Positions 1-8,349 are shown, counted from the first letter of the stretch. The stretch is 53,823 nt of DNA from Tabrizicola sp. (GCF_016792905.1 NZ_JAEULP010000054.1:1-53823); one strand, 5' to 3'. Program-made: numbers and translations. The notes: generated by a model not told the origin, from the letters alone.

Positions 1-84
1 GCGCCCGGCGGTTTCGCACGACCCGGAGCGAACAACGATCCGGCATATGCTGAACGGGGATCTTTGAAGTGGATTGACTTGATA

Positions 85-101
85 GCTCCGGCCAACGGAG
101 C
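85..101 (+). other. Small stem-loop upstream of the recombinase
   Basis: A perfect 6-bp inverted repeat (GCTCCG, loop GCCAA, CGGAGC) lies just before the recombinase dyad. No U-run follows, so it is not a classical terminator. Its role is unknown; it could belong to the 3' region of a gene left of the window. Confidence 0.35.
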
Positions 102-105
102 GACG

Positions 106-145
106 TGTACAGAACTGCGCAACGAACGTTAGGCAGTTTTGAACA
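106..145. promoter_or_regulatory. 40-bp dyad in front of the serine recombinase gene (possible res subsite or operator)
   Basis: Left arm TGTACAGAACTGC (106-118) and right arm GCAGTTTTGAACA (133-145, reverse complement TGTTCAAAACTGC) match at 11 of 13 positions around a 14-bp spacer. Resolvases of this family bind imperfect 12-bp half-sites beside their own gene, so the location fits an autoregulatory or crossover site. That function is inferred; the arms do not match a resolvase consensus I know. Confidence 0.45.
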
Positions 146-155
146 GGGGGTGGAG

Positions 156-836
156 ATGGCGGCAGGACAGCGGCTGGTGGCCTACGAGCGGGTCTCGACG
201 GCGCGGCAGGGAGCGAGCGGGCTAGGTCTCGAGGCACAGCGCAAGGTGATTGAGGACTTTGCAGTCTCCCGCGGCGCTGAGGTCCTGGCGCGGTTCACTG
301 AAGTCGAGAGTGGGCGCAAGGCGGATCGGCCGGAGCTTGCGAAAGCGCTGCACCTCGCGAAGGTCACGGGCGCGACGCTGGTGATCGCCAAGCTGGATCG
401 ACTGAGCCGGAATGCGGCGTTCCTCCTCGCCATGCGCGACAGCGGGGTGCGGTTCGTGGCCGTGGACATGCCCGAGGCGAATGACCTGACCGTGGGTATC
501 ATGGCATTGGTCGCCCAGGCCGAGCGGGAGGCAATCTCCCGGAGGACCAAGGAGGCGCTGGCAGTGGCCAAGGCGCGTGGAGTGAAGCTCGGGAACCCAA
601 ATGGGGCCGAGAGCCTGCGGCGGGCCGGGAAAGGCGGTGCGGCTCTCCGAGAGGCCGTGTCTGCCAACGCTGCAGTCTTCTCTGCAGACCTGGCACCAGT
701 GCTCGCGGATATCCGGGCCGAAGGACATACTTCGCTGCGAGCGATTGCTGCCGAGCTTACTGCCCGGGGGATAAGGACGCGGCGGGGCGGTCGTTGGAGC
801 GTGGGTAATGTCGGCCGACTGCTCCATCGCCGGTGA
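156..836 (+). CDS. Serine recombinase / resolvase family protein
   Basis: A site-specific DNA recombinase of the resolvase/invertase superfamily, 226 aa. The N-terminal catalytic domain begins YERVSTARQ with the nucleophile serine at residue 14. It continues through KLDRLSRN and a helix-E region (QAEREAISRRTKEA) that carries the DNA-contacting arginines. The C-terminus (HTSLRAIAAEL, TRRGGRWS, VGRLLHR) is a recombinase-type DNA-binding segment, slightly longer than the helix-turn-helix of classical Tn3 resolvases (about 185 aa in total). I chose the ATG at 156 because GGGGGTGGAG precedes it; an in-frame GTG at 105 would put coding sequence across the 40-bp dyad. No transposase is next to it inside the window. 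It may be a stand-alone resolvase of a mobile element or plasmid and marks the left edge of an accessory region. Confidence 0.85.
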   Translation: MAAGQRLVAYERVSTARQGASGLGLEAQRKVIEDFAVSRGAEVLARFTEVESGRKADRPELAKALHLAKVTGATLVIAKLDRLSRNAAFLLAMRDSGVRFVAVDMPEANDLTVGIMALVAQAEREAISRRTKEALAVAKARGVKLGNPNGAESLRRAGKGGAALREAVSANAAVFSADLAPVLADIRAEGHTSLRAIAAELTARGIRTRRGGRWSVGNVGRLLHRR

Positions 837-1177
837 CAGCTCCCGGCCCAAAGCGGACGGTCGTGGCAAGACAGCCAGTAGCAGCATTTGCAGGTCGACT
901 TTCTCCAATTACCTATCTCTCTCTCTCGGCTGTAGATCGTCCGAATGTCCGGCTGTCGCCAACAGGCCACGAAGAACTCAGCACGCCCAGCCCCGTACTT
1001 ACGGGCGCACGCCGCTGTGATACCAACGAATTTAGCCCGCGCAATCGCGAAAGAAAGAGGCGGCAGCGCTCCTCGCATCGTTAGTAAATAGAAGGATTTT
1101 AAGAACAAATTTCTGGCTTCAGCAGCCCCAAAGTATGGTCGCTCTCAGTAAGTTTGGCACCAATGATGGGGGATCAT
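837..1177. other. Intergenic stretch between recombinase and creatinase, no gene supported
   Basis: Short open frames occur on both strands but none has a ribosome binding site with recognisable protein sequence. A CT-rich run (about 913-937) and an A/T-rich segment (about 1080-1110) are the only visible features. The creatinase promoter is expected in the A/T-rich part, but I could not assign convincing -35/-10 boxes. Confidence 0.5.
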
Positions 1178-2392
1178 ATGACCGAAGACATGTTGCACGT
1201 GATGGAGTGGCACAACGGGGACAAGGAATATTCGCCCTTCTCCGAAGCCGAGATGAAGCGCCGTCAGGATGACGTGCGCGGATGGATGGCGAAGAACAAC
1301 GTCGATGCGGCGCTGTTCACGTCCTACCATTGCATCAACTACTATTCCGGCTGGCTCTACTGCTACTTCGGCCGCAAGTACGGCATGGTAATCACCCAGG
1401 ACAACGCCACCACGATCTCGGCGGGGATCGACGGCGGGCAGCCCTGGCGGCGCAGCTTCGGCAACAACATCACCTACACCGACTGGCGGCGCGACAACTT
1501 CTACCGCGCGGTGCGCCAGCTGACCCCCGGCGTCAAGCGGCTGGGGATCGAGTTCGACCACGTGCACCTCGACTACCGCAAGGCGCTGGAAGCGGCGTTG
1601 CCGGGGGTGGAGTTCGTGGACATCGGCCAGCCCTCGATGTGGATGCGGTCGATCAAGTCGGCCGAGGAGCACAAGCTGATCCGCACCGGCGCGCGCATCT
1701 GCGACGTGGGGGGCTGGGCCGTGGCTGGTGCGGTCAAGGCGGGCGTGCCGGAGCACGAGGTCGCCATCGCCGGCACCAACGCGATGATCCGCGAGATCGC
1801 GGCCTCCTTCCCGTTCGTGGAACTGATGGACACCTGGACTTGGTTCCAGTCGGGCATCAACACCGACGGCGCGCACAACCCGGTGACCAACAAGAAGATC
1901 AGGTCGGGCGAGATCCTGTCCTTGAACACCTTCCCGATGATCTTCGGCTATTACACCGCGCTGGAGCGGACGTTGTTCTGCGACCACGTCGATGACGCAA
2001 GCCTGGATATCTGGGAGAAGAACGTCGCCGTCCACCGCCGGGGCCTCGAACTCATCAAGCCCGGCGCCAAGTGCAACGAGATCGCGCTGGAACTGAACGA
2101 CATGTACCGCCAGTGGGACCTCTTGAAATACCGCTCCTTCGGCTACGGCCATTCCTTCGGAGTCCTGTCGCACTACTACGGCCGCGAGGCTGGGGTGGAA
2201 CTGCGCGAAGACATCGAGACGGAACTGAAGCCGGGCATGGTCGTGTCGATGGAGCCGATGGTCATGCTGCCGGAAGGCACGCCGGGCGCGGGCGGCTACC
2301 GTGAGCACGACATCCTAATCGTGACCGAGACCGGTGCCGAGAACATCACCGGCTTCCCCTTCGGCCCCGAGCACAACATCATCAAGAACTGA
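1178..2392 (+). CDS. Creatinase (creatine amidinohydrolase, EC 3.5.3.3)
   Basis: Hydrolyses creatine to sarcosine and urea; a cytoplasmic homodimer of the M24 'pita-bread' fold. The 404-aa protein matches my recollection of Pseudomonas creatinase closely over its length. It keeps the stretches IDGGQPWRR, MRSIKSAEEH, DTWTWFQSGINTDGAHNP with the catalytic histidine (H233 here, H232 in P. putida), ALERT (E263), FGYGHSFG and VSMEPM (E359). Metal ligands of M24 metallopeptidases are not needed in creatinase. The ATG at 1178 is preceded by GGGGGA four bases upstream; a TTG at 1154 in the same frame is less likely. The gene faces creatininase across paired terminators, so it has its own promoter. 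With creatininase and the importer downstream it forms a creatinine-to-sarcosine route. Confidence 0.93.
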   Translation: MTEDMLHVMEWHNGDKEYSPFSEAEMKRRQDDVRGWMAKNNVDAALFTSYHCINYYSGWLYCYFGRKYGMVITQDNATTISAGIDGGQPWRRSFGNNITYTDWRRDNFYRAVRQLTPGVKRLGIEFDHVHLDYRKALEAALPGVEFVDIGQPSMWMRSIKSAEEHKLIRTGARICDVGGWAVAGAVKAGVPEHEVAIAGTNAMIREIAASFPFVELMDTWTWFQSGINTDGAHNPVTNKKIRSGEILSLNTFPMIFGYYTALERTLFCDHVDDASLDIWEKNVAVHRRGLELIKPGAKCNEIALELNDMYRQWDLLKYRSFGYGHSFGVLSHYYGREAGVELREDIETELKPGMVVSMEPMVMLPEGTPGAGGYREHDILIVTETGAENITGFPFGPEHNIIKN

Positions 2393-2411
2393 TCTTGGAC
2401 GGGAGCTGTCT

Positions 2412-2444
2412 AAAGGGGCCGGATTTCCGGCCCCTTTTCTATTT
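2412..2444 (+). terminator. Rho-independent terminator of the creatinase gene
   Basis: The stem AAAGGGGCCGG/CCGGCCCCTTT around a short ATTT-type loop is followed by TTCTATTT. It sits 20 bases after the creatinase stop codon. Confidence 0.88.
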
Positions 2445-2465
2445 GTGACGTTCAGACCTGGCATG

Positions 2466-2489
2466 AAAAAAGGGGGGCCGAGGCCCCCC
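2466..2489 (-). terminator. Rho-independent terminator of the creatininase gene
   Basis: Read on the minus strand, GGGGGGC and GCCCCCC form a stem around a 4-base loop, followed by a run of six T. It lies 23 bases beyond the creatininase stop codon and completes a back-to-back terminator pair for the convergent genes. Confidence 0.88.
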
Positions 2490-2512
2490 GAGGTCACCAG
2501 GAAGAAGATGGT

Positions 2513-3289
2513 TCAGGCAAACTCGGTCCGCAGCGCCTCGACGATGCCCTTGGTGCAGACCTCCAGCAGGATCTGTCCTTTTTCCGTCGAGGCGTCCTTG
2601 GGCGACGACAGCGTGCCGGAGCAGGGGGTCCATTCGGGCTTGACCGGATAGACGTCATAGGGCGGGAAGGTCGCGGCGGGGTGGTCCACGGCGCGGTCGA
2701 GGTGGACGTGCTGGGGGTAAAGCGCCAGCATCAGTGACGTTTCCAGCACCCCGCCGTGTTCGACGTCCCAGCCGGGGAAGCCGTTGGGGTAAAGCTGCGC
2801 GATGGCCTCCTTGTGGACGAAGTCCCAGTAGGAGAGGACCACGACTTTCAGATCGGTGATCCCGTCCCAGCGCAACTCGCGCAGGGCGAGGTCGATGCCT
2901 TCGATGATGAACCAGGAATTCTCGAAATGGCCGTTCACCAGGCAGATCTTGCGCACGCCGTGCCGGGCGAACTCCTTCACCACGTCCTTCAGCGCCGCGA
3001 CGAGCGTGGCGCCGTCCAGGCTGGTGGTGCCGGGCAGGTGGTTGCCGCCACCGGATTTCTGGTGCGACTTGTAACCGTAGGTGAAGGCGGGCGCGACCAG
3101 GGCGCCGATCTGCGGGGCCACGCGCTTGGCGAATTCGGTCGGCAGCAGCACATCGACATGCAGCGGCATGTGGTGGCCGTGCTGTTCCATCGACCCCAGC
3201 GGGATCAGGATCGGGGTCCCGCCGTCGCGGACGGCCGCATGGTAGTCCGGCCAGGTCAGTTCCGAGGCGAAGGCTGTTTCGTGTTTCAT
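2513..3289 (-). CDS. crnA: Creatininase (creatinine amidohydrolase, EC 3.5.2.10)
   Basis: Opens the creatinine ring reversibly to give creatine; a cytoplasmic, binuclear metal (Zn/Mn) enzyme. The 258-aa protein keeps the family's metal ligands. GSMEQHGHH supplies E35 and H37, LHVDVLLP supplies D46, and VNGHFENS supplies H121 and E123. The signatures KSGGGNHLPGTTSLDG and VVLSYWDFV agree with creatininase proper and not the mycofactocin or formamide-hydrolase branches of the same superfamily. The ATG at 3289 aligns with the known N-terminus (ELTW motif near residue 10); 17 further upstream codons are open but look like leader. It is transcribed divergently from a LysR gene and convergently with creatinase, so the two catabolic genes are separate transcription units. 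Confidence 0.93.
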   Translation of the reverse strand: MKHETAFASELTWPDYHAAVRDGGTPILIPLGSMEQHGHHMPLHVDVLLPTEFAKRVAPQIGALVAPAFTYGYKSHQKSGGGNHLPGTTSLDGATLVAALKDVVKEFARHGVRKICLVNGHFENSWFIIEGIDLALRELRWDGITDLKVVVLSYWDFVHKEAIAQLYPNGFPGWDVEHGGVLETSLMLALYPQHVHLDRAVDHPAATFPPYDVYPVKPEWTPCSGTLSSPKDASTEKGQILLEVCTKGIVEALRTEFA

Positions 3290-3310
3290 GGGCCAAAACC
3301 TGAGTAAGGG

Positions 3311-3344
3311 TTGGCCAAAATTACGTTGCCTTAGCTGCATAAGG
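3311..3344. promoter_or_regulatory. Divergent control region of creatininase and LysR gene, with two palindromes
   Basis: Within the 96-bp divergent intergenic region lie a TTGGCCAA palindrome (3311-3318) and CCTTA-N6-TAAGG (3329-3344). An extra TAAGG occurs at 3305-3309. The second dyad has the T...A-centred layout expected of a LysR-type binding site. Placement between the regulator and its presumed target supports an operator role; this is inference. Confidence 0.5.
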
Positions 3345-3385
3345 AAAATAGATAGTCACAATGGTTCCATTGCCGGAGCAAATTC

Positions 3386-4279
3386 TTGGCGCTGCTGACC
3401 AACCTTCCGACCGACCTGTTGCGTACGTTCATCGCCGTTGTCGAACTTGGGGGCCATTCGAAAGCGGGGGCGGTGCTGGGGCGCAGCCAGCCCGCCATCT
3501 CTTTGCAGATCCGCCGACTGGAAGAGCTGGTCCGCACGCCGCTTCTGATGCAGGAGGGCCGGGCGATCCACACCACGCCCGCGGGCGAGGCGCTGCTGTC
3601 CTACGCGCGCGAGATGGTGCGGATAAACGACGAGGCGGTGCGATACTTCCACCGGTCGGACATGCAAGGCGTGCTTCGGATCGGCCTGCCGACCGATTAT
3701 GCCGTCGCCTTCCTGCAGAACACCCTGACCACGTTCCTGCGCCAGAACGCGGATGTCGAACTGGAAATTCACTGCGACCTTTCCCGCGAACTGCACCAGC
3801 ACCTACGCTCGGATGACTTGGACATCATCGTGGCCACCATGCCCTCGGCCCGGATGCCCTACCTGTCGCGCGCCTGGGTTGAGCAGCCGATCTGGGCCGC
3901 CGCCGAGTCGCTGAAGCTGTCGCATGCTCGGCCCGTGCCGCTCGGCGCGCATCTGGAAGGCTGTGACTACCGAACCCGCATGATCGAGGCCCTGGACGCC
4001 GCAGAACGGCGCTGGCGCATCGTGTATACCGGCCCGGGCATCTCTGGTTTGCAGAACGCGGTGCTGAACGGGCTCTGCGTCACGGCCCTGACGCGGGCCA
4101 CCATGATGCCCGGCATGCGCGAGTTGCAGCAGGAAGAGGGCTTCCCGAAGCTGGAACCCCTGCGCATCGGGCTTTTCTACAAGCATCCGCGGCTCTCCCC
4201 GGCGGGTTTGCAACTGGTCAGCGACCTGGTGGCGGGGCTGGAAAGCGTCGGTTCCGGCGTCCGTCCGGTGCCGGGGTGA
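3386..4279 (+). CDS. LysR-family transcriptional regulator, probable regulator of creatinine catabolism
   Basis: A 297-aa LysR-type regulator. Its N-terminal winged helix-turn-helix (residues about 8-65) includes the DNA-reading stretch GRSQPAISLQIRRLE. The substrate-binding domain follows, with a VLRIGLPTDYA start typical of the effector domain. Translation probably begins at the TTG at 3386, nine bases after GGAG, because the helix-turn-helix begins almost immediately and no ATG fits. It is divergent from creatininase, with a 96-bp shared control region, and lies upstream of the importer genes. Control of one or both is the usual arrangement for this family. The effector (creatinine, creatine or sarcosine) cannot be deduced from sequence. 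Confidence 0.88.
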   Translation: MALLTNLPTDLLRTFIAVVELGGHSKAGAVLGRSQPAISLQIRRLEELVRTPLLMQEGRAIHTTPAGEALLSYAREMVRINDEAVRYFHRSDMQGVLRIGLPTDYAVAFLQNTLTTFLRQNADVELEIHCDLSRELHQHLRSDDLDIIVATMPSARMPYLSRAWVEQPIWAAAESLKLSHARPVPLGAHLEGCDYRTRMIEALDAAERRWRIVYTGPGISGLQNAVLNGLCVTALTRATMMPGMRELQQEEGFPKLEPLRIGLFYKHPRLSPAGLQLVSDLVAGLESVGSGVRPVPG

Positions 4280-4362
4280 TGTATTTCCGGGCAGCATAAC
4301 GGGCGCTTATCAAGGGATTTCAAGAACCGATTTTGTGCGGGCGCGCTGATCCCCTAACGTCG

Positions 4363-4379
4363 CGGCAATGACATTGCCG
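4363..4379. promoter_or_regulatory. Perfect inverted repeat upstream of the importer operon
   Basis: CGGCAAT-GAC-ATTGCCG is a perfect 7-bp repeat with a 3-bp spacer, 27 bases before the ATG of the substrate-binding protein. It could be an operator or a leader hairpin; no T-run follows, so termination is unlikely. Confidence 0.45.
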
Positions 4380-4405
4380 ACATAACGACAACGGGGACAA
4401 CGAAC

Positions 4406-5527
4406 ATGACCAAGATCGATACCGCGATGGGTCTTTCCCGCCGCTCGCTGCTTGCCTCGGGTGCCGCACTTCTGGCGACGCCCATGCTGTCGCGCCGTGC
4501 CTTCGCAGCGCCGACCGAGCTGACGATGCTCGCCTGGTACGGCCATGCCGAGCCGGACATCGTTACCGAGTTCGAGGCCGAGAACAACGTCAAGTTCATC
4601 CCGAAATACTACACTGGCGGCGACAACATGCTGGGCCTGATCTCGCAATCGCCGCCCGGCACCTTCGACGTGATCCTGTCGGACGCCGAATATGTTCAGG
4701 CCCTGAACGCGGCCGGCTATGTCGAGGAGCTGGACCCCGCCGACTATGCGCTGGACGACTATTTCCCCGAGTTCCAGCAGTTCCCGGGCAACTGGCAGGA
4801 CGGCAAGCTCTTCTCGCTCGTCACCCGTTTCGGCTTCCTGGGCGTGGCCTACAACACCGACGCCCTGACCGAGGCGGAAGCGGCCAACTACAACGTCTTT
4901 TGGGACCCGAAGCTAACCGGCAAGGTCGGGCATTTCGACTGGCACCTGCCGAACCTGGGGCAGATGAGCCTGTTGAACGGCAATGCCAATCCCTATGACA
5001 TCGACGAAGCCGCCTGGGCCGGCGTTCAGGAAAAGACCATGTCGCTGCGGCCGCAGGTGGGCGGGTTCTTCGACTATGGCGGGACCTTCTCGTCCCTGAA
5101 CGACGGGCAGATGCTGGCCTTCTGCGGGATCGGCGACTGGATCACCGGCGTATTGGAGAAGAACGGCGCCAAGGTGAAGTCGGTCATCCCGGAACAGGGC
5201 GGGCTGCAGTGGTCGGAATGCTTCTCGATCGGCAAGGGCTCGGCCAAGGCGGACCTGGCGAAGAAGTGGATCCAGTACATCACCTCGGCCAAGGGGCAGG
5301 CCAAGTCGGCCCAGATGGCGGCCTATCCGGCGCTGATCCCGAACGCGAAGGGCTGGGAGGTCCTGCAGGCCGAGAACCCCGACGAGGCCAAGCGTCAGGG
5401 CATGACCAAGGACGCAGGCAACGCGATGGACATGATCCGCGCCGGTCGCATCAAGTTCCGCGAATGGCCGATCCAGCAGGATCTGGAGACCTGGAACGAC
5501 TTCTGGTCGGAATACAAAGGCGCCTGA
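4406..5527 (+). CDS. ABC transporter substrate-binding protein, PotD/PotF-like, with Tat-type signal
   Basis: Periplasmic solute-binding protein (family 1, spermidine/putrescine-type), 373 aa. The N-terminus carries a twin-arginine signal (LSRRSLLASGAALL) and a probable cleavage after RRAFA near residue 33. The mature part begins PTELTMLAWYG and keeps the cluster-D polyamine fold (FDVILSDAEYV, GVAYNTD). It is first in a four-gene importer operon and is followed by an intercistronic hairpin that would favour excess of the binding protein. Polyamine-type binding proteins recognise small cationic compounds. Its position between the creatinine genes and a sarcosine/betaine-type regulator suggests creatinine or creatine as ligand, but the ligand is inferred from context only. 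Confidence 0.88.
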   Translation: MTKIDTAMGLSRRSLLASGAALLATPMLSRRAFAAPTELTMLAWYGHAEPDIVTEFEAENNVKFIPKYYTGGDNMLGLISQSPPGTFDVILSDAEYVQALNAAGYVEELDPADYALDDYFPEFQQFPGNWQDGKLFSLVTRFGFLGVAYNTDALTEAEAANYNVFWDPKLTGKVGHFDWHLPNLGQMSLLNGNANPYDIDEAAWAGVQEKTMSLRPQVGGFFDYGGTFSSLNDGQMLAFCGIGDWITGVLEKNGAKVKSVIPEQGGLQWSECFSIGKGSAKADLAKKWIQYITSAKGQAKSAQMAAYPALIPNAKGWEVLQAENPDEAKRQGMTKDAGNAMDMIRAGRIKFREWPIQQDLETWNDFWSEYKGA

Positions 5528-5550
5528 GCCGAGAGGCTTCCAAAGACTGT

Positions 5551-5572
5551 GGGCCGGTTCCCATGCCGGCCC
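5551..5572 (+). terminator. Intercistronic hairpin after the substrate-binding protein gene
   Basis: GGGCCGG and CCGGCCC pair around TTCCCATG, with no U-run. Such structures between a binding-protein gene and its permease genes usually stabilise the upstream message or cause partial termination. Confidence 0.6.
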
Positions 5573-5601
5573 GCACCCCATAAGCCGGAGTGCGCCCGCC
5601 A

Positions 5602-6447
5602 ATGCGACGCCCGATTTCCCTCTACGGCCTGACCTTCTCGCTGCCGCTGTTGATCTGGCAGGTGCTGTTCTTCGTCTTTCCGCTGCTGTTCCTGGTCGCG
5701 CTGTCCTTCTGGACGGTGAAGAACTTCGTGATGTCGCCGGATTTCGACGCGGTCAACTGGACCACGATGTACGACCGCGCGGTCTTCTGGCAGGCCTACG
5801 GGACGACGCTTGCCCTTGCGGCGGCCGCGTCAGTCCTGACCAGCGTGCTGGCTTTCCCGGCGTCCTACGCCATCGCGTTCAAGATGTCCGAGACCACCCG
5901 GCGCTGGGCGGTGTTCCTGATGGTGATCCCGTTCTTCACGAGCTACCTCGTCCGAGTCTATTCCTGGCAGATCTTTCTGTCCGACAACGGCATCATCAAC
6001 GTCATCCTCGGCGGGATCGGCCTTGGCCCCTACCAGATGCTGAACACCGTCGGCGCCACGATGATCGGCTACCTGACGCTGGCTTTCCCGCTGGTGGTTC
6101 TGCTGCAACTGTTCAGTCTGGTCTTCATCGACCGCACCCTGATCGAGGCCGCACACAACATGCGCTGCGGGCGGTTGCGCACGGTGTTCGAGGTTATCAT
6201 CCCCTCGGCCCGCACCGGATTGGTGATCGCCGCGCTCTTCTGCTTCATCCTGGCCTTCGGCGATTTCGTCAGCCCGGTCTACCTGGGCGGGGGGGAGCCG
6301 ACGACGCTGTCGATCCTGATCACCGACACCACGAAATCCGGCCAGCAATGGCCCCGCGCGGCGGTCATCGCGCTGACCATGATCGGCACGCTGATGGTCG
6401 TGGCCTTCGCCGCCGTCAAATTCGCCTATAAGGGGAAGTCAAAATGA
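5602..6447 (+). CDS. ABC transporter permease, PotB-like
   Basis: Inner-membrane subunit of the polyamine-type importer, 281 aa from the ATG at 5602. It has six predicted hydrophobic segments: FSLPLLIWQVLFFVFPLLFL early, then regions near residues 70-95, 105-130, 145-175, 200-225 and 250-275. The EAA-like cytoplasmic loop is seen at LIEAAHNMRCGRLRTVFEVIIPSA and couples to the ATPase. GGAG at 5587-5590 serves either the ATG at 5602 or the GTG at 5590. The stop overlaps the next permease start (ATGA), so the two permeases are translationally coupled. Confidence 0.88.
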   Translation: MRRPISLYGLTFSLPLLIWQVLFFVFPLLFLVALSFWTVKNFVMSPDFDAVNWTTMYDRAVFWQAYGTTLALAAAASVLTSVLAFPASYAIAFKMSETTRRWAVFLMVIPFFTSYLVRVYSWQIFLSDNGIINVILGGIGLGPYQMLNTVGATMIGYLTLAFPLVVLLQLFSLVFIDRTLIEAAHNMRCGRLRTVFEVIIPSARTGLVIAALFCFILAFGDFVSPVYLGGGEPTTLSILITDTTKSGQQWPRAAVIALTMIGTLMVVAFAAVKFAYKGKSK

Positions 6448-7265
6448 GCGGCTCCGCCGATCTGAACCGCAGCCGCAGCGTGGACTGGGCGCTGATGCTG
6501 TATGTCGTCCTGGCCTATGCCTTCGTCTTCGCCCCCATCGCGGCAAGCTTCGTCTTCAGCTTCAACTCGGACCGCTTCCCGTCGATCCCCCTCGGCGAGT
6601 TCTCCCTGGACTGGTACCGCGCCGTGGCGACGGACCCACTGGTCTGGGAAGGCGCGCGGAATACGCTGTTCGTGGGTGTGATCGTGGGTGTGGTCTCGAC
6701 CGCGCTGGGGTTCGGGGCGGCCTATACGGACTACCGCTACAAGTTCGCGGGCAAGCAGGTCTACCTGGCACTTGCACTGCTGCCGCCGACGATCCCGGTC
6801 ATCATCCTTGGCCTGGCGATGCTGGCCTACCTGTCCCGCATCAACCTGTCGGGCAATGCGTTGTCGGTCATCATCTCCCACGTCGTCGTCTGCGCGCCCT
6901 TTGCGATGGCGATCATCCGGCTGCGCCTCAGCCAGATGGACCCCGCGCTGGAGCCCGCCGCCTGGAACCTGGGCGCGTCGGAATGGATGGCGATGCGCCA
7001 TGTGATCGTGCCCTTCTGCGCGCCAGCGATCCTGGGGGCCCTTTTCATCACGATGGCGGTTTCGTTCGACGAATTCGCCGTGGCCTGGTTCGTCTCGGGC
7101 CTGAACGAGACCCTGCCGGTCAAGGTCCTGGGCTTCCTGCAAGGCCAGGTCAGCCCGCGGATCAACGCGATCGGCACCTTCGTCTTCATCCTTTCCATGA
7201 CGCTTGTGATCCTGGCGCAGCTTCTGCTGTCGGGCCGCGGCGCCAAGCTCGCCGACAAGGAGTGA
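6444..7265 (+). CDS. ABC transporter permease, PotC-like
   Basis: Second membrane subunit of the same importer, 273 aa. Hydrophobic segments begin with YVVLAYAFVFAPIAASFVF. The EAA-type loop (PALEPAAWNLGASEWMAMRHVIVP) lies near residues 170-193, the standard position for PotC-type proteins. The ATG overlaps the stop of the preceding permease by four bases, and the ATPase gene begins four bases after its own stop. This tight packing means the three genes are made in fixed ratio. Confidence 0.88.
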   Translation: MSGSADLNRSRSVDWALMLYVVLAYAFVFAPIAASFVFSFNSDRFPSIPLGEFSLDWYRAVATDPLVWEGARNTLFVGVIVGVVSTALGFGAAYTDYRYKFAGKQVYLALALLPPTIPVIILGLAMLAYLSRINLSGNALSVIISHVVVCAPFAMAIIRLRLSQMDPALEPAAWNLGASEWMAMRHVIVPFCAPAILGALFITMAVSFDEFAVAWFVSGLNETLPVKVLGFLQGQVSPRINAIGTFVFILSMTLVILAQLLLSGRGAKLADKE

Positions 7266-7269
7266 CCCC

Positions 7270-8349
7270 ATGAGCCGCGACATCCTGGTTTCCTTCGAAG
7301 GCGTGGTCAAAAGCTTCGGCAATTTCATTGCCGTCCAGAAGCTGGACTTCGAGATCAAGAAGGGCGAGTTCTTGGCAATCATGGGGTCCTCCGGCTGCGG
7401 CAAGACCACGACGCTGCGGATGCTCGCCGGTCTGGAAGCGCCGACCAAGGGCGTGATCCGACTGTCGGGCAAGCCGATCAACGACCTGCCGACCTGGAGC
7501 CGCGACACTCCGATGGTCTGGCAGAGCCTTGCGCTCTTTCCATTCCTGAACGTCATCGAGAATGTCGAATTCGCGCTGAAGATGCGCGGCGTCGGCAAAG
7601 CCGAACGACGGCGGCGGGCCGAGCAATGGCTGGACCGGATGCAGATCACCGAGTTCGCTGACCGCAACATCAGCCAATTGTCCGGCGGCCAGCGGCAGCG
7701 CGTGGCGCTGGCGCGGTCGCTGGTGGTCGAGCCGGAGATCCTCCTTCTGGACGAACCCCTGTCAGCGCTGGATGCCGCGCTAAAGGTGCGGATGCAGTCG
7801 GTGCTGAAGAACCTGCAACGCGAAACCGGGATCACCTTTGTTTACGTCACGCACAGCCAGTCCGAAGCCTTCTCGATGGCCGACCGAGTGGTGATCATGA
7901 GCCGGGGCAAGATCGAGCAGATCGGGACCCCCCAGGAAATCTACCGCACGCCCCGCACCCGCTTCGTCGCCGATTTCCTCGGCTCGTCAAACCTTTTCTC
8001 GGGACAGGTGCGGTCCGGCACCTCCGGCTTTGAGCTTGACACGCCCATGGGCCCGCTGCGCCTTGCTGCGCCCGCCGCGAGCGGAGAGTCCGCGACCCTA
8101 ACCGTACTGGATACCCAGACCCACCTCAGCACCACGGCCCCCGCCGGGAATGTCAACTTCGTCCCCGTCAAGGTCATCGGCGAGGAGTTCGTCGGTGCCA
8201 CCGCCACGGTTTATCTTGAGACCGCACAAGGCCAGGAAATCCGGGTCCAGAAGGGCCATGACGAACTGGCCGGCCTGCCCTTGGCCATCGGACAGCCGCT
8301 TTACGCCTGGTGGAACCCGGAAGACGGCCATCTAGTCCGCGAAAGCTAG
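7270..8349 (+). CDS. ABC transporter ATP-binding protein, PotA-like
   Basis: Energising subunit of the importer, 359 aa. The nucleotide-binding domain holds Walker A GSSGCGKTT, signature [14 protein letters not shown], Walker B ILLLDEPLSALD and the switch histidine in VTHSQSEA. In that last motif the usual Asp after His is Ser, a mild departure. A C-terminal TOBE-type domain (about residues 245-355) follows, as in polyamine and sulfate importers. It is the last gene of the operon. Confidence 0.9.
   Translation: MSRDILVSFEGVVKSFGNFIAVQKLDFEIKKGEFLAIMGSSGCGKTTTLRMLAGLEAPTKGVIRLSGKPINDLPTWSRDTPMVWQSLALFPFLNVIENVEFALKMRGVGKAERRRRAEQWLDRMQITEFADRNISQLSGGQRQRVALARSLVVEPEILLLDEPLSALDAALKVRMQSVLKNLQRETGITFVYVTHSQSEAFSMADRVVIMSRGKIEQIGTPQEIYRTPRTRFVADFLGSSNLFSGQVRSGTSGFELDTPMGPLRLAAPAASGESATLTVLDTQTHLSTTAPAGNVNFVPVKVIGEEFVGATATVYLETAQGQEIRVQKGHDELAGLPLAIGQPLYAWWNPEDGHLVRES

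Noticed and set aside
808-1084. Short plus-strand frames after the recombinase
   Set aside because: No ribosome site or recognisable sequence, and they overlap the recombinase end out of frame.
1282-1995. Second-frame plus-strand frame inside creatinase
   Set aside because: Composition dominated by Arg, Gly, His and Gln from GC-rich out-of-frame reading; creatinase in the other frame is certain.
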